Assembly: GCF_019649055.1 (NCBI RefSeq)
Contig: NW_026570470.1
Coordinates: 1-64,000, forward strand
Source: Paramacrobiotus metropolitanus
Lineage: Eukaryota; Tardigrada; Eutardigrada; Parachela; Macrobiotidae
DNA: 64,000 bases
Reading direction: 5' to 3'
Part shown: piece by piece, positions 9,915 through 21,339 of the stretch
Layout of the letters: the number at the start of each line of letters is the position of its first letter
Position numbering within the stretch: position 1 is the stretch's first letter
Notes under the pieces: model-generated
Database searches by the model: none
Seen by the model: the letters and a program-made list of their open reading frames with translations, nothing else
What the model was told of the DNA's origin: nothing
Program-made: the position numbers and the translations under genes

Positions 9915-11780
9915 ATATAATAAATGCGGCTCTATGCTTTCAGCAGTTGTTTAGAAGAGTGGTCCTATCAAAATTGAACAGGCCGATAACCTCAAAATAC
10001 TTAAGTGTAGTGCACTGTCCGTACGGTTAAACTCTACCGTTGTTTGTACAAATGTGCTGACAACGAAAGTCGATAGGTTAACTCGTAATTACTTAAATTT
10101 GTGGTTGGTATTTTACGAAAGCAAGTTCACTTCATTCCGTTTAATTTGCGTTTTGAAGATGAAGGTTAGGCAATTAATTACGAAACTTCATTAAATGTTT
10201 TGGATAATGAATTCAGTTACAAGTTTACAAGCTGTTTACAGGCTTTTATTTACGCGTAGTCTGCCGGTATTGTGCTGATCGCGATGCACCGTTCGGCAGC
10301 AAATTTATCCAACTGTTAGAAATAGGCACGATAGCGTGCTAACTGCATACAGCACAATGCTACTCTAGAGCCTTTAAAGTGAGTGGGTCCATAATTGCCT
10401 AACCCTCGCGTTAGTAATGTGTGTTACGCAATACAACCAGGCAAACTTTTTTTTCTAACTTCAGGGTCACCTTGAACCTGGGTTGGATTGTTTTCGGCAT
10501 CGTGCCGGCACGATTCTGATTGGAAGTATTTAAAAATAATAGTCATGTGACGCAGTGCTGCACCGCGGCCGATTTAATTGTGGCATCAGATTTTTTTTAA
10601 AAGTTTCGATATCCAACTGGCTCCGGGCGCCGGCAGTGACCGGAGTGCTTGGCAAAAACATTGAGCATAGGCTGTCGCTTGAAAACCATAAATTCTGTAA
10701 TACTTTTCTTACATGTGTGAGATATCCTTTGAAACCGCATATGAGGGACGCGACAATGCCCTTAGCGACCGCCGTCCTTAGCTCGACTTTGTCGAAATCC
10801 GCTGCGATTTCTTCGCTGAAGAAAACTGCAAAGGTCAAGGCCAACCTTAAACGTAGCAAAGCTAATCAGAATAAAAATTACTGTAGTTGTTATTTTTACT
10901 CATACGTCGAAGCACTGCGCCTGTCGAAAACACTTATTGTCGGGCTAAATAATTTGAAAGTTAGCATAATGTTTATGCATTTTGATAACGTGGCAAGAAA
11001 ACTTGGAAGCGTGGAAATAGCAAGGTCTTAACCAGTGCAAGCCGAACAGATTTATCTGTATAACAGCTGCAACCGCCGTTACCTTATTATGTCTATATTA
11101 ATTTTTTTATTGTGTAGCATTTCGGTTTGACTGGTCTCAATAACAAGCGCTGACGGCTGACCCAGAAACTATGATGAAGTGCGGAGAAGCCAAGCATGCA
11201 GAGCCAGTGTGACTGAACCAACAGAGAGAGACCTTTTCAAAAGTAAGGATTCAGAGCAAAATTCCGATAATTGAATGCGGATGTGGCCTCGTCGATGAAG
11301 ACACGCTTTTCAGTCTCAACGAGAACACTTCAATTCGCGTTGACCTGTTCAGTTGGTTTTATAAAGATAATTCTGCGTGGACAGATATCCAGATGGATCA
11401 GTGGCTGAAATTTTTCTACCTTTAAATCGCAATAATTTTCTTATCCATAAAAATACCGTGGAATGTCCTTGTTGTAATGGCGACGTGTGAGTCGCTTTTC
11501 CGGTTATTTGATTTTTTCTGCATGTGTGATAGATGGAGCCAGGTGAGAGCTGGTAAGATCGAGTGAATCACATTAGTGTTTTTGTGTTGCAACTTGCCAG
11601 TTCGCAAAAGAATGAGGAAAGGTAAGTCCTGATAATTTTGTTCTAAAAAGGGATGAGCGGCTAGTCCATGCCCCGGCGTACAACGGCTCAGAAATCGCAT
11701 ATTCAATGGACAAATTCTAGAAGAACATACCATGAAAGGTATTTTCTGCGTCAGCTGCAGGCGCAAATCTGCGGCCTATA
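9915..11780. other. TATA-like site, then no supported gene
   Basis: TTATATAATAAA at about 9915 directly after the minisatellite could be a core promoter or LTR U3/R feature, but no LTR partner was found. The rest is AT-rich; frames at 10530-11031 overlap on both strands and none has a recognisable domain. Confidence 0.35.
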
Positions 11781-11830
11781 GTATTTTACAAATAGCACAA
11801 CGCTGTAGCCGTCAGCAACCGGTGTAATAC

Positions 11831-12006
11831 AAACCATTTCCCTGTTCTTCTGCCGTCACCTGGCTGAGTTTGACGTTGTGGCTAAACATGGCGCTTAAGC
11901 ACCGCGCCGAATTTAACCAGATGTACTGCGTTAATGTCCCACTCCAGCCTGGTGACGGCAGCAGTGCAGTGAATTGGTTGGACTAGATGGTTTTTTCCCC
12001 CTATAT
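11831..12006. repeat. Foldback MITE related to the 31.4-kb element, left end decayed
   Basis: The right end (11971-12006) reads GAATTGGTTGGACTAGATGG then TTTTTTCCCCCTATAT, matching the right terminus of the MITE at 31388-31737. Within the copy, CTGCCGTCACCTGGCT (from about 11850) is inverted as AGCCTGGTGACGGCAG (about 11946-11961), showing the foldback structure. The extreme left terminus is no longer recognisable. Confidence 0.5.
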
Positions 12007-12029
12007 TAAATTTTCTCCAAATATTCTGG

Positions 12030-12667
12030 AGTATGAGGCATTGCTCCCCCATGCCTAATAATTATACCGTCCCACCTGCATTTTCTTGTACTACTGCAGC
12101 AACAATTAGCCGCCTTGCGTCACATCAAAGTTTCTGTACCAATGTAGTAGCGGTTACCCAAATTACCGAAGAAAGTTTTGGTATTATGATACCGGTTTTC
12201 GAATGCATTGTGTCCTAGAACTGTCATAATAATTTTGGATTACCGCGAAGTATTTTATCACGGGGTCCCGCACCACGGTAGTAGCCTCATTTACAAAAGT
12301 ACTGCAGCACCGGGTTACGGTGAAACAGTGACATCGATTGTGGTAGTAACATAGAGTTCCGGTACTGCCACACTACCGAATAGCAGATATGCTGTTGCAT
12401 CGCTGCATATGGATGCAGTAGTACCGGGTTCGGGAAGTGTTGTGTTATAAAGTTTTTGCACCAAATTCGGGGAGTCTCGTATTGTCTGGTTCTTGTACTG
12501 TACTATCATGGTACCTGTTACCGGAGTTACTGTGCTGACACTCCACACTCGGAAAAATTTTACAGTATCAGAAGTACGGTACCGTTTTCAGGCAAAAGTA
12601 AAGCCGGTTGCGCAACTTGCGCTCAGCCAGAAGTCCGAAATTTCCACGTGGTTTCAGGCCGTGTATA
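12030..12667. other. GTAC/ACCG-rich DNA without a supported gene
   Basis: Short frames occur on both strands (12033-12218 plus, 12315-12548 minus, 12456-12723 plus). The sequence is unusually rich in GTAC, TACCGG and CGGTAC words, and similar wording continues past the hairpin to 13080, so the hairpin may sit inside a larger repeat. Confidence 0.35.
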
Positions 12668-12813
12668 TACTGTACCCGCGCGAGTTTAAGGGACAGAAAA
12701 CTGCCCCAGACCGCCCGCACTAGACGTCGGTTTCTTTCACATTAAAGAAACCGACGTCTAGTGCGGGCGGTCCAGGGGAATTCACTGTCCCTTAAACTCG
12801 CGCGGGTACAGTA
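12668..12813. repeat. 146-bp hairpin with perfect outer and inner stems
   Basis: The outer arms 12668-12695 and 12786-12813 are exact reverse complements over 28 bp (starting TACTGTACCCGCGCGAG). The inner arms 12709-12737 and 12744-12772 are exact over 29 bp (starting GACCGCCCGCACTAG) around a 6-nt loop CACATT. The 13-nt segments between the two stems are only partly paired. This is a foldback/MITE-like structure or a very young inversion duplication; no protein is encoded. Confidence 0.9.
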
Positions 12814-13103
12814 AGTAGTGAACGAGGTCGTCCAGTGTACCGTACGCGTGGCCGAATCACTGAAACTTTCTTCGAGTGCACAGTGCCAGTACAGATTACA
12901 GTACTGGCGCCAAGATTCTGTGCTACCCAGGAAGCAGTTTAAACAAAACGAACGATTGCACCGGATAGCGAAAATACTCCCTCCAGTGAACTTTAGTTTT
13001 ATTGTACTGGCACCCTGCACTCGGAGAGACCTTGTACAGTGTTAGCGGTACGGCACTGTAGACTGCAGACAACGGTAAGTAAAGCCGCTTTTGTTCAGCC
13101 GGT

Positions 13104-13246
13104 AGCAGTGATCCTCTTGTGTGCACCGATGCTACTTTAAATACGCATTTGATTTTCACGTCGAAGTGTGAGTTGAATTCAGTTCAAAAAACCCTGTATG
13201 TGAACGAGAGCAATGTTTTTCATGGTTCTATTAATTTGGAGACAAA
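13104..13246 (+). repeat. Interspersed ~143-bp repeat, copy 1
   Basis: From AGCAGTGATC(C/T)TCTTGTG to TTTGGAGACA this segment aligns base by base with 29801-29947 in the same orientation. Shared blocks include GTGTGCACCGATG, AGTGTGAGTTGAAT and ATTTGGAGACA. Identity is roughly 80 percent by eye. No terminal repeats or coding frame. Confidence 0.75.
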
Positions 13247-14880
13247 ATATTCGTAAATCTTTCTGCCGGTGTACATGTGAAAATCAATTATCCGTTTAGA
13301 ACAATTACGTCGACACAGCATTTGTTTTTGATTGGAGCGTTAGACAGATCTTTTCAATTATTTAAGAAAACATACAGTAAATAACAACTTACAAAGCGGA
13401 ACTCGTAACAGTAGTTCGACAGCAACGTCGACCGCCAGAATATCCCGAAACCGGTGTCCAGTTTTTCTTGTTCACCAGATTCAGTTCTAAATTCTATTGC
13501 GCTTATCAAACTAAATTTTTAGACCTAGGTAGAGCAATGACTGCGGCTGATTTATCGCCGTATATGGGTTTGGAACCGTTTGCTGCTTGCTGTTGGTATC
13601 AGTTAAATAACTGATCAATAAGCCGCGGTAGTACGGTAACACAGTGCAAAATTCCGATTTTAGGGGAGATTGGAAAATACCTGCACAGGAAGGAGCGGCG
13701 GTGTCTGTGACATTGTACAATAAACTTCCAGTAAGCGAAACGGTAGACCCTTGGGTTATTTTTACGACATTAAGCCGGAAAATGGACTTTAATATAGTAT
13801 GAATCAGTTTTCAATCAGTACGATAATTAGGCTGGTGAGGTTTACTTGGAACTCTTCAAGATCGCATCCAAATGTACTAGAGCGTCTTGAAGCCTTCTCG
13901 TATGTTGTTACTCTGTTGTTAGAATGTTTAGTCTTACGTTTTCGAAAGTTAGTTATCACAGCAGGCACTGTACACAAACTCCACTAGTGTCCAGCGCACA
14001 TAAATCGCCGGATTTCGATACAAATGCGCAAGTAAACAAAAACAGGTTTCTCATATTGTCGAAATGAACGACGTCTCTTTGGGGGAAATTTCTGCTGGAA
14101 ATGTTGTCCAGAAATCAGCAAGTTGCCCGGGAACCGCTTGGTGACGCTGGGTAACGGCAATAGTAAACGTAGGTACCGAGGGAAGGCGGAAGCGTCCGTG
14201 AAATGGTGTTAATATTGCTGACTAAACGCTGGTGCCGTGGGAGAAGGGCAGCCAGGGCAGCAATGCGCAAATATGGGCAATATGTTGTGGAAAAAAACTA
14301 AAGGTCACACAGAAGTTCCACGGTCTGCTACCAGTTTGCTGTATGGCGGCAATCCATGTTATATGCCACTATGAAGACCTCAGTCACAGGACCAGGGTCT
14401 GAGGCACACTGCTAATCTTTATCCACACGTTTTTACTTTTATATAGTACATTATCCCCATATTTCGTAATGAGAAGAAAGCGTGAAAATTAAGAATCACT
14501 CCGTTGCCAAGCGTACACAGGCAATAGATATTTTCGTTCGTGACATTTTTTCGATGGACAAATTTATGCCGGCTGTTCAAAGAATTCAGACCGACTAACT
14601 CGTTCAATCTTAACAGTATAAAAGTCTGGTGACAAGCGTCTGCGAATTATGACCGTGAAAGATTTTCTCGGATGGATTCACATTCACTTGATTCAGTTTG
14701 CCAAAAGACACTGCAGAGGATGAAAACAGAATTGGTTTGTCCCATGGTACGGGACTGGTTGTTTGTCTCAAGGTCCCACGCAGACACAATCAGCAGAACA
14801 CATAATAATCACGAATGAGAATCTGTTTTGTGAGAATTTTGCTCTACACATTTTTTACTCGCCTTCGGAAAAGACAAGGC
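13247..14880. other. No supported gene
   Basis: AT-rich sequence with scattered short frames (for example 13511-13720 minus, 13799-13987 plus, 14419-14607 minus). No domain, splice logic or repeat was recognised. Confidence 0.4.
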
Positions 14881-15017
14881 GCAGTACGCAAGGAGCATGT
14901 TTAACTCGACGTTGACTGGACTTTCCTAGGAATAAACCTATTTTTAGCTGGCTGAAAAAGCAAACGATAAATACATGAAGTCTCTCCAGAACTAAGGTGA
15001 ACAGTAAACTGAAGTAC

Positions 15018-15296
15018 TGTACATACCAAAAACACTTTCTGTAGCCGGAATCGCACACTGGCGGGATTGTTGATCGTATCCTCTTCTTCCATTCCAAATA
15101 GAGGTAATACACATTTCAAGGAAATCAACAGCTGCAGAAGACGTTCCCGCAATCCATCCGCAACGAACCGAATGCGCTTTAAATTTCCTTCCTTCAAATA
15201 CGCCCAATGATAGCAAATGGCCACCGCAATACACATATTTTGTTCTCGCAGGGGCACCCGGATATATTCAATTTTCACTTCGTTAACATGTCGTGA
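15018..15296 (-). CDS. Possible exon, unknown protein
   Basis: The minus-strand frame reads VKIEYIRVPLREQNMC…AYLKEGNLKRIRFVADGLRERL…MEEEDTINNPASVRFRLQKVF and then meets a good splice donor, TTTTG|GTATGT, at about 15022. A second frame over the same bases is also open, so the frame is uncertain. It lies downstream of two other exon-like blocks on the same strand (15.45-16.3 kb) and may belong to the same gene. No family recognised. Confidence 0.25.
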
Positions 15297-15448
15297 AGGC
15301 GAGTCGCGACAGTAAAGGAAGCCGCTGATACCCTCTTGAGCCCATCGGATTCAATAACACCACCCAACGAATCAACAAACATGACATGGTTTTTAATATG
15401 GCATCATACGGTGGCATGATCATTGATGAAAATAATTTGCGAGCCACG

Positions 15449-15806
15449 CTAGAATGTGCATTCGTCAAAATTCCTGGACGTTTCAATGAAGTAATCCGAT
15501 CCACCGACCTCTTTATGATAAGCTCTCACGACATAACAGGCTACGTCGACAAATTGAACGCTTGCCGTTTGCCCTTTGGTTGCAAAATTCTTCGCCATAT
15601 CCGCATCTATCCGAAACAGGGGAAGTGCCGACTTGTTATTTTCTGGCCGGGGCGTACAGGAGGTGGCCGAATCCACATAATGGTCAGGGAACGGGTACCA
15701 CGATATGTCGGAAGCTGAACATGTACTTCCGTACCCTCGTACAACTGATACTCGCAACCAACTAGCTTCGTGTACGTTTGCGTCACCTTTGAGGTGTTAT
15801 CCACTG
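15449..15806 (-). pseudogene. Frameshifted exon-like block, unknown protein
   Basis: After an AG acceptor (ACGTTCCAG) the minus strand reads DNTSKVTQTYTKLVGCEYQL and on through LPTYRGTRSLTIMWIRPPP, then the coherent frame switches near 15650 to one reading ENNKSALPLFRIDADMAKNF. The first part faintly recalls the s2B-s3B strands of serpins, but spacing and later motifs do not fit, so I do not claim it. A plus-strand frame of 110 codons (15386-15718) covers the same bases and cannot be excluded. Confidence 0.25.
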
Positions 15807-15930
15807 GAACGTGTGCTTCCTTAAATGGTCAAAAAACTCTTCGCAATGCAGCGTTGTAAGTCATTTAAATATTACGGTGTAATTATTTCTCACATCAAAA
15901 ATCACACTCAAAGGTTAGCAGAATGTTTAC

Positions 15931-16254
15931 CAATTATCCGTAGGATACAGGTTCTTACTGCTGTATGATTAGCACTGGCTGGATATTCGAAAAGCCTTTC
16001 TTCCATATCTGTCGCATTATTATAATCTTCTGCGGTAGGACGGATCTCTGCGTTCATATCTCCTCCATCGTTAGTTGCCCCGTGGTGAAGTCGGCTCTCG
16101 TCAAATTTATTGCGACGTAAATTGTTCATAGTTATATGAATATTCCGAAACCGCCGTGTTGCATCCGTCAAATTTCGTTCCAGCGTTTTCAGAGTAAATC
16201 CTCGCACAATTAGTTTTTCCGTCAGCTGTGGCGCATCAGCAACGTTTAGGTTAA
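15931..16254 (-). CDS. Probable internal exon, unknown protein
   Basis: Acceptor TTCGAATTGCAG at 16255-16256 (an alternative TTTTTGCAG at 16295), donor ATAATTG|GTAAAC at 15930. The frame between them is fully open and polar: NVADAPQLTEKLIVRGF, TLKTLERNLTDATRRFRNIH, an Asn/Asp-rich stretch and ERLFEYPASANHTAVRTC. No family recognised. The good acceptor-donor pair and the compositional evenness support a real or recently dead exon. Confidence 0.35.
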
Positions 16255-16593
16255 CTGCAATTCGAATATATTTTTTAAGAACAAAAAATACCAACTGCAA
16301 AAAGCAAACCAAATCGGAAACGTACGTTTCGCGTTTAAAAATTGGGAAAGAAAATTCAGATGCTGCTTCTCCACGGGCACCGTTGGAATGTACTTAAAAA
16401 CGTTAAATGCTAATGTGGCGAGGCTCCTTTCGGTTCAAAATCGAGATTAAAATTTTCCGTTAAAAGTTTCGAGAGTGCGCGTTGAAAAATCTACTGGATC
16501 CCGGAACAGCTGATCTGGATAACGACCTTTCTCGCCGTCGCTGGCTATTCGTAGCTCCTGTTGAGCTAAAAATTTGGGAAAATATTCAGTTGC

Positions 16594-17368
16594 TCAGAAT
16601 TTGCTCGTTCTTTCAACAGATCTGTCATCGGTGGCAAAAAACTTTAGTTCACGGACTGGGTTAGCGGCGTATCCAAATACATTCATTGTGCCCCGTTCGA
16701 CAATTAGCCAGGGCTTTTTTTTGTTGGTCTGTAGCCGGAACGCTGGAACGGCGTTTAACGTCAGTCTGCGGACTTCGTTGTCGTCAAGCTGCTTCGTTCG
16801 CATGAATCCACCGGGTGCAGTTCTCGTTCGAGATCTGTCAGACTGTATCCAAGGATGACATTTTTTGTCGGAAGCGTTCTCAACCTTTGAACCTGTACGG
16901 ATAATATGTATCAAAATCCCGATGTACATATTTGTTAGCACAAACGTGAGAACGGTCTCAGAAAATTGTTTAAGATTCTAGGAGAATTTGTCATACAAAG
17001 TGACCAGCTTTATGCAAGGTCTGGATAATCTTGTGCACTATATTGCCCGGTTGTGGCTGCATACTTCAGGTTCAGCGCGTGGATCATAGGCGTAAAATTT
17101 CTGTATTACGTCCAGCGCTGCGACGTGGGTTAACGCCACGAAAGCGAGCTTCTTGATGGCATTGGGATCCTTCAGTTGTTTCAGGCATTTCTAGATCTGG
17201 CTCATCACATTCAATGTAGGCTGCAGCAGACGGTAGGCGAGACGGAGTTCTGTTATACCGGGTAAACCTCTCAATGCTGCGCTTTTGCTTAAGATAATTC
17301 GGCGACTCACTGCTGTAGGCTCGTTGATTTTCACTCACTAAAATCTGTTGCAGCAATACACGGTACAT
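16594..17368 (-). other. Minus-strand exon-like ORFs, unknown
   Basis: Two minus-strand frames, 16594-16941 (115 codons, basic, containing KPWLIVERGTMNVFGYAANP) and 17084-17368 (94 codons, starting at an ATG with TTTTA|GTGAGT shortly after it), precede the exon-like blocks at 15-16.3 kb on the same strand. They may be the 5' part of one multi-exon gene that has decayed. No domain recognised. Confidence 0.25.
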
Positions 17369-17399
17369 CCATGTCTCCTGCGAAAAGGAGGCAAAAACT

Positions 17400-19427
17400 G
17401 ATCAGATTCAAACTCAACGTTTAGCGCATGTACTCAGTGAGCCTCACCAACGGCTGAAATGTTCACCTTTCATTTACTTTCCCGTTGACGCGCGGAGAAG
17501 GACCCGAATTATTCCTTTGTGCCATAGGTTACAGCCCAGTAAACATTTGTTACCACATTACACAATTGTTGAATCGCATAACTATCAGAATCAACTACAC
17601 AATGTGAAGTAGCTTCCCTAGCGAATCGTCGCCAAGAAATCGCAGATCAACGTCTGACTCTGATAAATTCTTCAGAATTAGAAGCAAGAAATTGCACTGA
17701 GAACTGCTGCAAAATTTTCAATGAGAATTGTGAAGAGTTAACGTTTATACATCGTGCACACACAGCTGCACGGCTGCACGCTGAGAACGGAATGCCGGAA
17801 TGGCGTCGCTGATTCTGTATAATATGTGGTCTGCATATTGTGTCCATTGATTTAAGCCTTAGCGCCGATCCCTCCCCGCTGAGCGTGCAACCAGCTTACT
17901 TTAGGTTCTATAATCTCAGCCAATGAACGAAATACTGGATATTTGTGTCTCGGAAGCGGTTCTCTGAAATATACAAAGAGCATGCTGTCTTAAGTTTCAT
18001 CATAAAAGAATGTTCAAACAACAAACAGCCGCCCAGCTATTTGACTGCCGCCCAGCCATTTGACTACTCCTCATCCACCAGATACATATTATCGTTTCAC
18101 CCTCTCCTGTCATCGCTTGCAGACATTCCTCTAAAGGCAGAGGAGCTTTGGGCAAAAACACTGGCTTATCTTCATCCTGAGCTGATTCGCAATCGGCTTT
18201 CTTCGGACATGGTCCTCTTCTCGTACCCGGAATTCCATGCATGTGTATGTGTATACGGATGTTATCTTTTCTGCCACGTTTCCTCTACAATTGTAGAAAC
18301 ATGTGAATAGATAATCAACATGACGCTTCTAGTTTTCCAGAATAACCTTACCAGCCTTTTTGACATCCTTCGCGTGTTTGTCAACATTTTAGTTTGTCAA
18401 ATACTTAAAACAAATCCAACATTCTAGTTCTTTTGCTTCATAAATTTACAAATTTATCACAACTAGAATATTTACCAATATTCTGGAATTAACAATATTC
18501 CGAAATTTCGGCATTTTTCCCGTAGTTGCATAATCGTTGATGTGGACCGTTGTATTATTCCAGGACATCATTATCATATCTTTGATTACCCGGCCCGTCA
18601 AACTGACATAACCCTTTTCCAAAAAACGGAATTTTCGCAGATACAGCGCCAACACTTCGTTGTATTTATACTCCTCCACCAGTTACATCTAGTCCTTGTT
18701 CACCGATAAATTTAGTGTATTCACCTTACGTCAGCGCAAGAAAAAATGTGCTTGCAGTAATTCCCAGACGACAATTGCGCCATGAATGAATTCTGCTACG
18801 AGATTTAAATCTTCACCTTTCCATGGTATAGTATGGAGTGACGTTCACGCCAGGGTGACCCGGACCATCGCCGGCGTCCATATCATGCCTTACCACCAGA
18901 GTCCCACACAAAGCAATTTTATTTGCCTGACAAAACTGAACGACAAACTGCAGGACTTCTGCCACCTTAACACCTCAACCCACGGTACCATGTGGCGCTT
19001 TATCCATTTGTCCGTGGACGGAATGCACTGGGCCCACAGCTTGTCAATGTGCGCGCAGTTTCCCAAGTTTAAGACTAGGAGCTCGGATCAGAACAATGCC
19101 TCTAGAATCAAGTAAACGATGTCTTTAGGAGAAAACGTTTTTGATGCGAATGTCCACAACTTGCTACATTTAGCAAGAATGGTGTATAGATGTGGTCCTC
19201 CTCGGTGTTACGTGTCCATCAGAATCGAAGAATGGTTTAATTGCTCGCAGTTCGCATGGTCACGATTTGAAGTTAAATTGTATACGGCATATGATGATGG
19301 ATGGGACCATTAGACAAGAAGCGGCAACCATCTCAACAACAGACCAAAAAGGGATTAAAACTCATACCTGGCATATCATCGCAGCCTTTTTCTTGACCGC
19401 ACAAGTTTCCTTTATAAGCGAAAGAGG
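17400..19427. other. No supported gene
   Basis: Frames at 17945-18310 plus, 18446-18679 minus and 18786-19115 plus lack domains and splice logic. The block 18880-19080 is GC-richer and open on both strands, so it may be exonic debris. Confidence 0.35.
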
Positions 19428-20186
19428 GCGATTATAATTTGTCGTATAAGTGCTCTTGCCAGTGTACAATACCGACTAATTGAATTGTTGACCGTGTACC
19501 TTGGTAAGGGAAACCAACTATCAAGGAGAAAGTTTCCGCGGGTTCTGTTAACGGATAGGCGATATCGGAATATGGTTCTTCGTAAATTTGCCCGTTCCTC
19601 CAAGGAATGATTTATTTGTTTGACATTTTTCGGCGTAGGTCAGTCCATACCTCAGGAACCAAAAACGGTGCGATTTTTATGGTTACCATTCGCTGGTTTT
19701 AGTAATGCATTTGCCATTAATGATACTGGTTCTTATCTTCTGCCATTTGGTGATCCAACCTTAAAACAAGAAATCTTAAAAGTGGAAAAATCATAAAACA
19801 CGAAAATCTTACAACAGAAAAATTAAACTTATATCCAATCCAATCCATTTCAACCTGTCGCAAATCAGTATAGAGGTCAATGGCCAGTTATTTCCCCGCC
19901 GACCTTGCGGGACCGTATATATGAAGGAAAATATTTAGAGTGCTATGACGGGTTGCTAGATACACTTGGCCGTCGCAATAGCTTCTCTCAGAGCCTTATC
20001 ATTTACCCCAGACGATTATTAAAACCGATTTTTCATCTAAGGCCTTGATCCGACACCGGGAAGTATCGGTCTCGGTAAACTCAGCCTTATTCGTCAAAGC
20101 ATTCTCGGAATAAGAGTTATTTTTGGTGAGGCAATCAAAGTATCCATTATGGTGACATTCTTGACGTTCGATGCTGTAATCAAAAT
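19428..20186 (+). repeat. ~760-bp direct repeat, copy 1
   Basis: From GCGATTATAATTTG to GATGCTGTAATC this segment matches 27566-28335 in the same orientation, about 80-85 percent by eye with small indels. Shared blocks include TTTATTTGTTTGACATTTTT, GGTTCTTATCTTCTGCCA and AGTGCTATGACGGGTTGCTA. Copy 1 runs directly into a coherent minus-strand frame at its right edge; in copy 2 that frame has a stop. Confidence 0.85.
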
Positions 20187-20558
20187 ACCGACCGCCGGCC
20201 TCCCACACCAGTAGACTCGCCGGCATTGGCCTCAGCCAGCAATAACCGGTACAATCTAGAGAACTGCCCGGTTTGCAACCGTCTAAACGGAAGTTAATAT
20301 TATTCGTTCATTCATAACGGGAACTTACAGGAATCCGAAATCTATTTTTGCTTGGATTATGCTTCTCTTATGGGTTCTTTGACCCAAGTAACGTAAAATC
20401 TTTCCGTATATGCCATTACCAGAACCAGAGGTTTCTGGGAGTTCTTGACCTGAACACTTATACAAAATGTGAACCCTTGCCGCCTCAAGCAGCTCCAGTA
20501 CCCGTCGAATATACAGTCTTTGTGCATCAGTGTAGGCCTTGTGCCTATCATAATACAC
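19999..20558 (-). pseudogene. Cysteine-rich exon-like ORFs, unknown secreted-type protein
   Basis: The minus-strand frame to 19999 reads DGCKPGSSLDCTGYCWLRP, then GGRYFDYSIERQECHHNGYF and DCLTKNN, with several Cys. Upstream (20357-20551) another frame reads DCIFDGYWSCLRRQGFTFC. GATTCCT|GTAAGT and CCGTTTAG near 20327 and 20283 could bound a 46-bp intron, but phases do not close between these two frames. It overlaps repeat copy 1; the equivalent in copy 2 has an in-frame stop after YLTKK. Family unknown. Confidence 0.3.
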
Positions 20559-20795
20559 TATACACTATGCTCAACCAACGCACACACCGCAATGACAAAA
20601 CCTTTATTCACATTTACATCTCGCTCAAAAACGGACTGAGGCTCGAGTGGCCGCTGCCAATCCATATATGCCATGCACTATCGCATAAATGCTTGCATTA
20701 GCCCAAAGTGTGCTGATGCAATGACCGGAGAGCCACTCAAGAACCGGCATGGACGCATACCACTTGAACATTATACATGGTGCACACAATGTGTG

Positions 20796-20821
20796 TATAC
20801 GGGCACACAAGCCCGTATACC
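20796..20821. repeat. 10-bp perfect hairpin
   Basis: GTATACGGGC and GCCCGTATAC flank a 6-nt loop ACACAA. No partner feature was identified. Confidence 0.7.
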
Positions 20822-21092
20822 ACATCAGAATGCGACGACATCGTTACCGGCAACAGTTCTACAGCTGATATGATCTCAATGACGATTACTCAGTCGTGTT
20901 TTCGCTAATTGGACCATAGAATGCAAAATGATAGCCTCAACCCATAACTGCTTTGGGAACCAAATGACCACTCAACCAAACACCAAGGTTTGGTCTTTTA
21001 AAGGAACCCCCAAACAAGATTATTCCTGGCTAACGACGACAGTCAATACAGTAACACAGTGTACTATTGAAGAAACCACCTTATTGTCTTAA

Positions 21093-21318
21093 TGTAGGGT
21101 TCGCCCTACATACATGTATGAATGGATGTGTGTGTGTGAGTGAGTGATTTCATCGTATGAGATATACCGTATATCGGTTCTATATCGATCTCGAGGTGAG
21201 TAGTGCTACATATGTGTAGGCGACTTAGCAGCACGTCTCTTCAGTCCGTTTGCATCTGCAGTTTTTGCCATTTGTAAATAAAGCCGTAGGTGTGTCATGC
21301 CGGCATCCTGTTAGCACA
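21093..21318 (+). mobile_element. LTR-like sequence of a gypsy-type retrotransposon
   Basis: Starts TG within a perfect hairpin ATGTAGGG-TTCG-CCCTACAT (21092-21111), contains AATAAA at 21277-21282, ends CA, and is followed by GTGTCTATAACAGCAGGGCG, which may serve as primer-binding site. Plus-strand gag-like and reverse-transcriptase traces follow within 2 kb in the right orientation. A second LTR was not found. Confidence 0.5.
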
Positions 21319-21339
21319 GTGTCTATAACAGCAGGGCGG

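Noticed and set aside
15449-15806. Serpin-like strand pattern (LPTYRG.RSLTIMW…ALPLFRID)
   Set aside because: The spacing between the two blocks is about 15 residues instead of the expected ~45, the frame changes between them, and no reactive-loop or C-terminal serpin motif follows.
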